Below, in pieces: positions 13,476-24,300 of a DNA stretch of 64,000 nt. Position numbers and translations under genes: made by a program. The DNA lies in assembly GCA_037833965.1 (NCBI GenBank), contig AP031355.1, forward strand, positions 7,217,501-7,281,500. Reading direction: 5' to 3'. A model generated the notes under the pieces. That model was given only the letters and a program-made list of their open reading frames with translations, had not been told where the DNA came from and did no database searches. Position 1 is the stretch's first letter. Each line of letters starts with the position of its first letter. Source of the DNA: Marchantia polymorpha subsp. ruderalis (taxonomy: Eukaryota > Streptophyta > Marchantiopsida > Marchantiales > Marchantiaceae).

Positions 13476-14531
13476 CAGTGAAATCTCCGTATGAGGTATA
13501 CACCATATAAGATACACCTCCGTATATGGTACAGTTTTTTTTTGTAGGAATTGCAAACTCCCTTGTTTACTTAAAGACTCTCTATAAAAAGTACACCTCT
13601 TATGAGTACACAAAGTACACCCTTGGCCGTTCACGGAGTAGCCACGCAGCTCTATACAAGGTACATCCTCTACCTTCAGATTGGATGCTTCTTGTTGACG
13701 AGGCATCCAATACCTTGGGAGGCGTACTGCAACTTCAATCAAGAGACATTCCGGATCATACTATGATTCGAAAATGACTCTCCATGATGTAGATGTTGAA
13801 CGTGATGTTTGACAAAAAAACCGAAAGCTGGTAGATTTGAGCACCAAGCCTGCCATCATCAAGTAACTTGACGATGGTCATAGCATCAGAGCAACAACGT
13901 ACAAGTTTTTTTATTCCAAAGGAACCGTGCAGGCAACAAAGCAGAACAAAGAAACGTTGTTGAGAGAAGCAGAGAGCAATCGGGCACTCTCTAAAACCAT
14001 AATTGTTCAGCAGACTAACATCAGTGTCACTCTATGGAGATGGTTTTCACGAGCAAGGTCGCGTGGCTATCCGATGAGTGGCCCCATTCTACAAGAGAAA
14101 GCAAAACAAATCGCTAGTTGTTTGGAAACTGATGTAAAAGAATTTTCTGCATCTGAAGGCTAGCTCCAAAAGTGGAAGCAGAGAAACAATGTGAAATCGT
14201 ACAAGACTTGTGGAGAATCAGGAAATGTAGATCTTATAGACGCCGAACAATGGAAGATATCATTGCAATCATTGTTAGCCATTGTTAGCCGGCTTTGATG
14301 TCAAGAACATGTTTAATATGGATGAGACAGGATTTTTCTTCCGAGCCTTACCTGATTCAACACTGAACCACGTCGCTGATTCATGTAAAGGAGGGAAGCA
14401 AGGCAAAGACAAAATCACTATGGCTCTAACTTGCTCAATCATGGGCGAAAGACTCCCGTCCTGGATAATCGGCATGTCAAAGAATCCTCGCTCTTTCCGA
14501 GGTGTCGACATGTGCAAGTTCAAGGCCAAGT
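13476..14531 (+). mobile_element. Pogo/Tigger-type DNA transposon, 3' half missing
   Basis: The left end starts CAGTGAAATCTCCGTATGAG directly after a TA, matching the terminal repeats and TA target preference of pogo/Tigger elements. The transposase follows on the plus strand. An N-terminal helix-turn-helix region (KKNRKLVDLSTKPAII, 13815-14000) and a CENP-B type segment (LQEKAKQIASCLE, about 14088) precede the catalytic start (FNMDETGFFFRALPDSTL at about 14310, containing the first Asp of the DDE triad; then CKGGKQGKDKITMAL and NPRSFRGVD). In-frame stops and an exact 10-base duplication (14271-14290, ATTGTTAGCC twice) break the frame. At 14532 it is abruptly replaced by SPT5-derived DNA; the rest of the DDE domain and the right terminal repeat were not found downstream. 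Confidence 0.8.
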
Positions 14532-17363
14532 ACACCATTCGAGTCAATACTTTTCAAAGATACACCCTTGTATAAGTAACCGTCCTTAAATTGCATGCCA
14601 TCAAAGAACTCGAAATATTCTCCTGCGTGATTAGGATCACGCTTCCTCTCGATTGATATTTTCAAATCCCTGGAAAAAGAACATTTTGATTGTCAAAAAT
14701 TGCAAGCTGAAATAAAACTCCCTGTCAAACAGGCTGCTCATTCTTGGCGAAGAATGTCTAAACTACAGGCAATCTGACAGGGGCCCATTTCAAGTGTCTA
14801 GATAAGAGGATATTTCTCTCAATGGCGATAGGCTTGTCACAAGTATTAAATTCTCGGCTTCGAAACACGGAATAAAAGGCAAGCTATTCCCCTCAGTTTA
14901 CTTCAAAATTGCATTCTACGAAGAGGAGTCCTTTGTTTCAAACTGCGTGGAAAGAGCCAACCATCTCCCTCAGACGAATCTAAGACGTTGGAGAGATACA
15001 TACTGAAGTTCTTGAACGTTAATAAACCGAGGTGCAGGTCTTGGCCTATTCTTAGCGTCATCTTTACTTCCTTTTATTGACCCTTCCTGCATAAAAACAA
15101 ACACTTCGCGTGTAAAAAAAGTTTTCGAGAAGTTAACGAGATCAAAAGCGAGGATGTCTTTGACAAGCGTTGTGAAATAGTACGGGAATAAAAACATGAA
15201 GGACAGTACGTAAGTACAGATATAGAATACAAGACATGTAACATGCAATAGTTTCAGATACAACTTAATCAATGAAAGTACAGATTACCGAAACGATCAA
15301 AAGTCCGTTTCATACGTCTATGCTTGAAATAGCACTCTAGTTCGGACAAAATCAATATGGAAGACAATGTCTAGAGTAATCAACTTACATTCATCTTGAG
15401 AGCCAAAGCTTGGAGGTCAACTCTGGGTATCAGCTTGATGGTGGCACGCTGCCTCACATGATCCACGTCCACAACCTGTTGACGGATACATGCGATGTCA
15501 GACTATCAACCGGACGAAACATACTGACAATCCAACGGATGAAGGTGAGATAATTTATACTGTAGGTTTGTAATCTAGTTTTTTGGAAATAGATTTTGGA
15601 GAACAATACGTAGGGACTGGTGAAATACTCTTTGGAAACTTTTTAAGACACGGTAGTGAGTGTCGCCATCTCCATCATTACTACTAGGCACGCATAGATT
15701 CCTACTTCACCGTCAGAAACTTCCATGTCCTCGATGGATAACGCGGAAGGTGAAACCCGGCCAGAAAATTCCTGGCGACTCGGTAGGGATATATACTCCA
15801 TACCCGCGAAAAACATAGGTGATGTTGACTAAGCAAATACAAGTATCCATACTCAAGTGGAGCACTTCAAAAGGGAACTTGAGTATAAATCTAGTGAAAT
15901 CTACTGTACGCAATACATCTAAATAATACCTTTGCAAGATCGCCTTTATATACCCCATTCTTCACGCGAACCCAGGTGTCAATATCAACCGACTTCTTTT
16001 CAACTGATAGCACATCAGTCATTTCCTTTATTGGCACCAACTTTACTTCCCGTTGGAATATCACTCGCATTCCTCTGATAGACTGCAAGCCAGAATATGG
16101 ATTTAACTCAGTTTCGAACATTGCTAAAGAAAGAAAGGGATATCAATATCGTTAACACTATCGAAAGTAAAAGATGACATCGTCAGTATCCTCGTTGAAC
16201 TGCCGGACACCAGATTTCCTTCTCAGAAATCAGTGTTAGAAGTAAGTCTCGCTGCAACTGAAGAGGAACTAAGAAAAACTGAGTCGCTTTTTCAGGTCCT
16301 GGGGGGTTGTGGATGTATGAGACGTCACATACTAGACGATAATTCTTATGAATTTGTTCACAACTGAGTTAAACAAACCAGATTAAATGTAACTTTTTGA
16401 TAATACATACCTCTCTGACATAAGCCTCCTTCTCGGACTCCACATACAGATAGCCTTTGAGGTGATCCAAAGCGATTGCTGACTTGATAAGTAGGGGCTT
16501 CCCTTGCATGTCCATGTCCATAAACTTTTGCATGAGGCCAATGGATGCTTCCCGCTCATGACCAATCTGCACATGGATTTGCGAGTCAGGATAAACAGAA
16601 CACGTGAATGCGGTTTGTCGGAGAGCATGACTGAAAGTGATGGTCACAACAAGAAAGAACGATAGTAGAAGTTGACATGTCTTTACAGAATTACAACCTC
16701 ATTGTACGTAGAGGCTGTAAAAAACTACTCTGCAGGTAGCAACAAAATATATCCCAGTTTTTTCTACATCTTTGTGCAGGACAGTACCTGACACTTGACC
16801 ATCCATAGCTTGGGATACCGAACCGAAGGTAGCAAGGCCTGTTGTTCCACATCAGTGGTTTCAGCTTCATCAAACTCCTCATACTCCTGTCGTCCATATC
16901 TTTGTTGGATAAACTTTTGATAAAGTTTGACACGCGACTTCAGACTATAGATGTTGACGAACCCATTGTTTCCGCTGGCCCTTCCAGTGGTCTGCAGAAG
17001 GGTGGTCACGGAGGTGTAGTTGGTCGTCTTCAGGGCCCTGAGCTCTGCTATGTCAAAGTAGGTGAGCAGCACATGGAAGCGAAGGAGATCGGTGATTTTG
17101 ATAGCGTCCGTCTTGTTATTGTTGGTCCGGAAGGCTCTCATTACATTGTTGGCGGGAGCCAGTAATGTGACGGACTTTCGACCATTGATCTCCGCCGCCA
17201 CGCCGAGGGAACTCAGCATCTCTCTTAACACGCTGAATCTCGGTTGGCCTGCCAGCATCTTGGTGATGTTGAATTTTTGAGTGCTTTGAGAGAATGTTCC
17301 GACCATGCAGCACAACAGTGCCAACGCCATCAAGCCGGACCGAGCTGCTCGTCGAGGACCCAT
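14477..17363 (-). CDS. Chimeric gene: fasciclin-like arabinogalactan protein N-terminus fused to SPT5 NGN-KOW exons
   Basis: Six exons on the minus strand: 17363-16788, 16566-16411, 16082-15930, 15475-15389, 15086-15004 and 14669-14477, all with GT-AG borders and compatible phases, giving 415 residues. Residues 1-148 start with a signal peptide (hydrophobic LMALALLCCMVG, then FSQ) and continue as half a fasciclin domain (H1-like TLLAPANN, then DLLRFHVL; NxT sites). At 16918/16919 the frame passes straight into SPT5 (KFIQQRYGRQ, EQQALLPS, PKLWMVKCQ), the NGN domain (exons 1-3) and the first KOW (TWVRVKNGVYKGD). After the SPT5 duplicate ends at 14532, the last 18 or so codons come from the antisense strand of the pogo transposase. 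Exon 3 is two codons shorter than its parent, in frame. FLA proteins are cell-wall/GPI proteins and SPT5 is nuclear; whether the fusion is expressed is unknown. It could also be an untranscribed relic or an assembly artefact. Confidence 0.75.
14532..16918. repeat. Segmental duplicate of SPT5 exons 2-7 (daughter copy)
   Basis: This block matches 26117-28536 in the same orientation almost base for base, introns included, with scattered substitutions and small indels. Relative to the parent it lacks about 27 bases in one intron (near 16599) and 6 coding bases (near 15980). Both ends are sharp. The right end lies within exon 2 and the left end within exon 7 of SPT5, where a few bases (ACACCATT on the left, AAACTTTT on the right) are shared with the neighbouring sequence. 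Conservation of introns shows it was copied from DNA, not from mRNA. Confidence 0.95.
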
Positions 17364-20300
17364 CGTGACTCAAATGCAGAACAGATCCCAGGCTGCCCTC
17401 CCACCGAACAGTGAAGTCGGCAGGTCTCAAACTTCAAAAATACTCGATGAAACATGAGATGTGATCCTCGAGCCAGAAGCACATGCAAAAAGCATATCCT
17501 CAAGCTTAGATTATTATAAAGAAAAGGGGAAATTTCTCGAAAAGCATCGGAAAACCATCTGGAACCGATCCCCACCATCGAAGGACCCACCACCACCACG
17601 CCCGTAGGTCACAGAAACAGTCAAAGTGGTCACAACCAAGCTGGAGCGGCATGTAAGAAACTGGATCCCTTTCACAGCCAACAACTGAAGCTTCTTCCGG
17701 TAAATGTGTTGGAGAAACTCAGATTACTATCAGCTGGAAGGTACTGGCGATCAGGTCTTATGCACAAGGACTTACTACGAGAGTTTTATGCAAGCGTCTG
17801 ATCTTGAATCTGCACAACCTCATGCCAACGTCTTGCCACTCTGACAGAGATCGCTCCCATGTATCTGTAGTGAGCTGCAAGACACTCGACAGAAAGCCTA
17901 TCAAAGTGGAGCCTAGATGAGCAGAATCTCCATCCGGCGTTTTGACAGCACCTAGAAATTGAATCAGGTCTGACCAAGGTGGCTCTAGAGTCAAAGAACA
18001 TTTCAAATTCTAGGGGTCTTTCCGATCCGGTGTTTGACGCGAACAAAACGAGCTCCAAAACCAAAGCTGGTCGTTCATAGTTTACAATGTGGAATAAACC
18101 CAACAAACTAAAGGATTGATGGCGTGACCTTACTAACTAGCACTCAATCATTATCTAACCAATACAAGATCGCCAATATGAAGTTATCAAACAACATAAT
18201 TATTCTCTCATTATCTAACCAATACAAGATCGCCAATATGAAGTTATCAAACAACATAATTATTCTCTCGTTATGTATCGGTTATAACGAATGCAAGTTA
18301 AACTAATTATATAAATATTTTGAGTCAAATTTATTTTAATTTTTTGTTTACAAAATCTGGCCAACTTTTTTATGCTTTTGTTCGATGTTGATTGACCCCT
18401 ACACTTGATAGCATTTGTTGGTTGCAAACTAATGAAAGCTTGAAAGGTACACAAATATCTTGGTGCCTTTATTCGAAAGAAAATAAACTCTAAACATCAT
18501 GATGATTTTTGCATTGAAAAGGTGATCAAGATCCTTTGTGTTTGTGGATTTACTTTTCTCTTTTTCAAATTGCATACTATTTTATTACATCACGTACTAC
18601 ATGCACAACCTACTTTTTATGCGTCTTTGATGCTCTTTTTGACTACTGTGTTTAGAAATATTGAACATATGTATAAACAATTTTGATGGTATATGACAAG
18701 GAGTGCTATGCAAAAGTTGCTCTTGTCATATGGGAGTTTGTTTGCAAGCCAAATCACAAGGACTTTTATATTAGATGCCTAGCAAACTGTAAAACATTTC
18801 TCTAAGAAAACTGGTTAGGGTCAATAACTGATGGTGTTGCTGAAGTTTGGAAAAAAGCACTTGGTATACTTATAAAGTATCGTCAAAGATATGACAGAAA
18901 ATATTTTAAGACATAATTATAGCTTGTCATATCTTATTCTGCCTAGTAATCTCTTCATCTTTCTAGTACTTACATGACGTTTGCTTTTATGAAAAAGTAG
19001 ATTTCTACGAGATCTGATCTCATTTGAAGTCCTCTTGATATTCATATTACTGCTATTATTAGAGATATTTTAGCCCTGATTTTTAGTGAGCGCTATACTA
19101 CATCTCCCCGTGCAATGTAGGTTCTGGCGGAGCTGCGGCTTAGGTTGCTATTGTTTGGACCAAAAAAGAGCTTATTCTTCTTCGCTATGTGTAATGAGAG
19201 GACGATACAAAGCAAATAGAGGAAGATTTTTTCATTCATACATTTTTCAAAAGCAATTTGACGGAAATGCTAATGACAAAGCCATGTGAGCATTTTTTAT
19301 GTTGAGCAAGAATAAGGTTTTATATTCTAATCTTCGCCGAACAAGAATCAAATTCTATACTCTAATCTAGTTATCAATGTCAACATGAATGCTAGAGTTT
19401 CTCACACGGAGGACAAACGTCAAAACTGAAATTTTTGTTTCTTCTGCAAGGAGGATTGTAGATCTGCCCCGATTCTAGCTTTATGTTCAAGGTTTCACGT
19501 TACGTCTGATTCTCATACAAATATATCGGAAGATGTATCTCTTCGATACGTGATTCTCAACTAAGAATCGAATCTAGTTTTGATGTAGGTTTTGAGGCTT
19601 CAAGTTTTGACCTAGATGTTATTGGAACTCTTTCCTTGGTGCTACATTCTGAAGCTCTACCGCAGCAATTTCTAGTCCATTGAATGATCTATCTTCATGG
19701 CTATTTATGTTTAGTCTTTCAGGTTATTTCATGATTCATTTATTAAAGCTGATTGTACATCAGGTGAATTAAAGATTAAAAGAATTCTTACTGCTGATAA
19801 CTTTTTATGAATTTGTCGTTAAAAAACTTAATCGATCTTGCCAAATCACATCAAATCTTCATAGTAAGGTTTTGAGAATCTAATCACATTGATCAATATA
19901 TTTTGGTAGAAAAATATTTCATTATACACATAATATAATTCAGTCAAATCAGACGTCAGATACAAACAGATGAAGATTCAGAGCAAGGAGAATCATCAAA
20001 TTCTGCTTCGAACCTTTTGATAAGAAACTTGTTACTCCATGTGTATTAAAATGGGCCAATGTACATTCGTCCGAAAAGAAAACTAGAAAACTTACAGACT
20101 AACAAGAAAATATCTTTCAGAACAGTTTATCTGATGTTGCAGTATTTCACAACATCGTAGGCAGAGAGATTCTGTGAGCACGAGAAGACTGACAAGAATT
20201 ATCTGCAGGAACAATTGATCTAATGGTCCGGTATTTTTCCTCATCGCAAGAAAGTTACTCAAGAGTCTACTTGCGCGAACACTTTAAGCTACATAATTTC

Positions 20301-21375
20301 ACTTCTTAGAATAGAATTCGTCACTTAGAACAGCTCCGTAACATACTAGAAAGTTCATATGCTTCGTCTCGAAAGTGCTTGTTCAACATCCTTGACATAC
20401 CACTCTATTAGTCTTGCAAAAAGAGGCGATGAGGAAGTTTCGACTGTATATATTCATAATCAAAGCATGAAACTGTCTTCCTGCAAATGGCTCTGAATCC
20501 ACGCGGCTACTTTCTTAGACAGTAGAGTACACAGCGAGCGTGGAAAACGACCAAAATGAAATCCTGTGACATCTAAGACATGATAGGAAAACAAGATTGA
20601 GATCCTGTCTTGGTGTGCGTGAAGTAAGCTGTTTGTTGCCTGGAAAAACCGCAACTGGAAAAGACAAGGGTGTACACGGTCTTTCTGCAGCCTATGGAAA
20701 TAACATTCACCGAGTGAGGAACCAACTACTACAAGCACTGCATTCGGAGTATATATTTATTCTCATATCAGTTCCCCGAAGATCCATACATCGTCCGCTC
20801 GCTGCAAAAGCTTCAATAAGTATTATCACTCCAGTCACTACTAGGGCAGAACGAAGTGACAATTACAACCAATCGAAGCCAGAGACCATGGACTATCTAA
20901 CCGTAACCACCTTAAGTCACCGTGGCTGCTGTACGTCACCGATTTATCAGTGGCTCTCCTAACAAACAGAATTTATGCATGTAGGATACGATATGTATTC
21001 CATTTCAGGCAGTATGCCTCCTCACAGGTACATGCAACGTCATTGTGTCTAAACATCGCTTTATCGGCTACCAACTGAGAACAAATGCTGGATATATGTG
21101 AGATGTCTTCTACAGATGTTACCTTGAGGAAAAGCTTCGTGAGGCGATTGTATATTGTATCCTACATGGGTAGTGTGAAGAGAGGAAAGTAAAACCCATT
21201 GCTCCACAACACCACTAAACAAAAGATTAACAAGGGCTTTCAAAGGTTTTATAAAATACTCTGCTTCTTTACAGAAACACACTTGATTCACAATACTTAC
21301 GCCATAGTATGGTACAAAGCAGTACATGCTCTTAACATGTACGCAAACAGTAACTTCCGACGGTCGTTCTCGTAC
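17364..21375. other. Promoter side of the chimera and unassigned spacer
   Basis: The stretch just upstream of 17363 should hold the promoter and leader of the FLA-derived gene; I see no definite TATA box. The remainder (17600-21375) has only short frames without recognisable motifs, and AT-rich sequence from 18.1 to 20.4 kb. The 60-base tandem repeat at 18148 is annotated separately. The last few hundred bases would contain the SPT5 3' untranslated region. Confidence 0.4.
18148..18269. repeat. 60-base tandem duplication
   Basis: A 60-base unit containing CCAATACAAGATCGCCAATA is repeated exactly twice (18148-18207 and 18208-18267), with a couple of further matching bases. The copies are identical, so the duplication is recent. 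No coding or element context is visible. Confidence 0.95.
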
Positions 21376-24300
21376 TTAGTTTGCAACCATTTTGCCCAGG
21401 CTGCTCATATCAAGAATCTTAATGTCTAAAGTATCGTCCATCTTTACAATACCATCGGCACCATCAATACCAATCAACTTTCCAGTACTACGCCGCAACT
21501 CGCCAGAAACTATTTTGATTCGATCGGTCTTCTTTGGTACAACCAGCTCCAATTCTGAATGCGTAGCTACGATGATTTCGCCCTCTCCAGATGGTCCCAT
21601 AGCAACTCTGCAGGTTCCGTCCTGTTTCAAAAGTAGCACAAACCCCATTAGTCAGCACCGAAAAGTTGTAGATATCATGAGCTACTGAACAACAAACAGA
21701 CGGAAGGTAAAATTAGTCTGGGTTCTCGTAGTTTTCAGTCTCGCTTCAAAACGACGGCTACAAAAGATCAAGTACACTTGTTTGGTCCTTATGTTAGAAA
21801 ACTTACAGGCATGGCTTCGTGAATGACACCAATTTGAGATTCTTCGCCCGCTTTTCGGACAGTGACGACAATCTCAGGTAATCCCCATTTACTTTCTATC
21901 TCGAGACCCGACAATCCTGTACAAATCAAGGCATCGGGATCTCGATAAGATCAGCCAAAATTCTCCTCTAATATGCTTTGTAGTGTTACGCGACATCTGA
22001 TAAGCCACAAATTTACTCAACGAGGGAAAATTGAAGTCACGCGGAGCCTCACAACATTATATTTGGACTATGACCAGTACCTGATGCAGGTGACGTCGGA
22101 TCAAGACCTCCAGTGCCAGGGGTCATTGGCTGGCCTCCAGGTGTGCTTGGTAGGTAACTGGGCACGCCTGGTGTCATAGGAGGTCCACCCGGTGTACCTG
22201 GAAGATATGGGCTAGCAGGATTACCTGTACAAAGGTACACAAATAAATAGGGTGTATTAGAATTTGTTCATAATAATATACCAATAATACAAGAAAAGGG
22301 TCAATTCAATATTCATAAAGAGTCACTTGTCACGAATGTATGAACATTGATCGCTCCTTCTGTCGATGGCTTAACGAATTTCCTAGAGACGCGAGAAACT
22401 TCACACTGTTGAGCTTGACAGAAGATCTATTGGACAAAAAGGAAGGGTTATCTAGTAAAATCCGATTGTAACTCACCATAACTGGGGCCCGTGCTCACGC
22501 TTGGCGTGCCAGCTTCACTGAAGCTAGCACCCGGAGTATTTGCCCATCCTCCACCACCAGGAGTTGGTGCTTCGTACTGTCTTCCACCTGGTGTCCCCGG
22601 CTGTTCCACACAAAAGGCCAGATTTAGCAAAACCCATCAAGAACAAATAGCTGCATTCTCGATATTCTTGACCTATATCGAGGAGGAAGCTTGCCAAAAA
22701 GCCTCACCTGGTACTGCGGAGTTCCACTATGGCCCCAAGTGCTGGGATTTGCATCGTCCCAACTGTTGTCCCTGACATGAGTGATGGTAACGCATGTTAG
22801 CAAATACAAGACACGGAATGATTTTGCTTTGATTCTCCAACCATGGAGGTGAAAGGCCAAAGAGCGTTCCAAGGAAATTGACATACCTCAAAGGCGTGTT
22901 CATTGCCGTGTGAGGATTCCAGGCACGGTCACGCATTGGGGTTCTCATACCATCATGAATAGGCGTAGCTGCGCCAGGAAGCTTCGTGTCAGTGGTGAGT
23001 ATGTCTAACAGGTTAGTAAGAGGGATTTTGGAAGCAGGTAACTACTAGACAAATCAGCACAATGAAAGAAATTACCTGACGGATCTCTCATGGGAGTCAT
23101 GAAAGCAGGATGCATTGGAGTTCTTGACGGATGCATGGGCGTTTCGCTACCAGCACCGTATCGTGGTGACTCCCTGAGTCCATGTACAGGACAGAAAGTA
23201 TTATTATACATTCAGTCTCACAACGTTGTAATCAACATACTGCAAGGTGAAGAGACTCTAACATCAGCGATACTAAGGCAAATTTTACCTGTACGAAGCT
23301 CCACCACCATTATGGTAAGGTGTCCCGACTGGATCAGACAACTGGTCCCTTCGCACTGCAAGACAGGATAGAGATACCGAGATGCATGAGCTGCGCAGCA
23401 ATATGATAAATGCGAGAAGAGATAGTTTTAGAAATCTGCAAAGTGATGACTGCCTCGATAAATGAAGTATCCTTTAAGACGAGAAACGGAAGACCCGCTT
23501 TGGAGCCGAAGTGAAAAACACACCTGTCACTACTTTCATTTGCGACTCCAGTTCAATTCGGACATCAATATCCGTCGCGTCCACAACTCTGCCACGATAA
23601 CCCTTGAAAGGACCAATCCGTATCTTTACTGTCGTGCCGACCAGACCATGATCTCTTCTGCGACCTGCTTGTCGGCCACCAAATGTACTACCACCATGAC
23701 CACCACCTCCGCCTGCACATAGGTTCCCCAAGATTGAGATTAAAAGGATCAAGTGTCGCTGACGACCATCAATACAGAATATCAGCATCAACAAAAACAA
23801 CGAGATGCCAGTAATGAGGAGGGGAAAAACTGAGCACAGCGAAGAGGATCTCTCATGTAGTGCATTTATTCAAATTTTGCATGGGTTTATTCGTAGAGGC
23901 ATGAAGAAAGAGAGATAAAAGAAGTCAGAACAAGACTAACTCAAGAGTTTCACCTGGATGATTGAAGTGGTTAGGAGTACGTCTCGGAGACTGCAAGTAA
24001 TTCGCAGGTGCTTGAAAACCACCATTGAAGTTGTTATTACGTGCTTGTCTCTGCACAATTGGAAACAAAAGAAAGTCGGATAGTTACATGCTAACCCATA
24101 CCTTGCTGCAGGTAACTCTTCTCAAAATTTAGGTATTATAAACGATTTTCTCTTTGCCCTTCGAATGAAAAAGCGAGCTTTCTGAAACGGGAATGCAATA
24201 TTTTGTAGGGGGAGGAACGAAGTTGAACTTCCTAACATTTGCAGAAGATACAGAATACAATCCAAAAGTCACAGTTTTAACAAGTCGGGTGGAAGCCAAT

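Noticed and set aside
16788-17363. Simple intact fasciclin-like gene
   Set aside because: The fasciclin domain is only half present and the reading frame continues into SPT5 sequence identical to the nearby gene.
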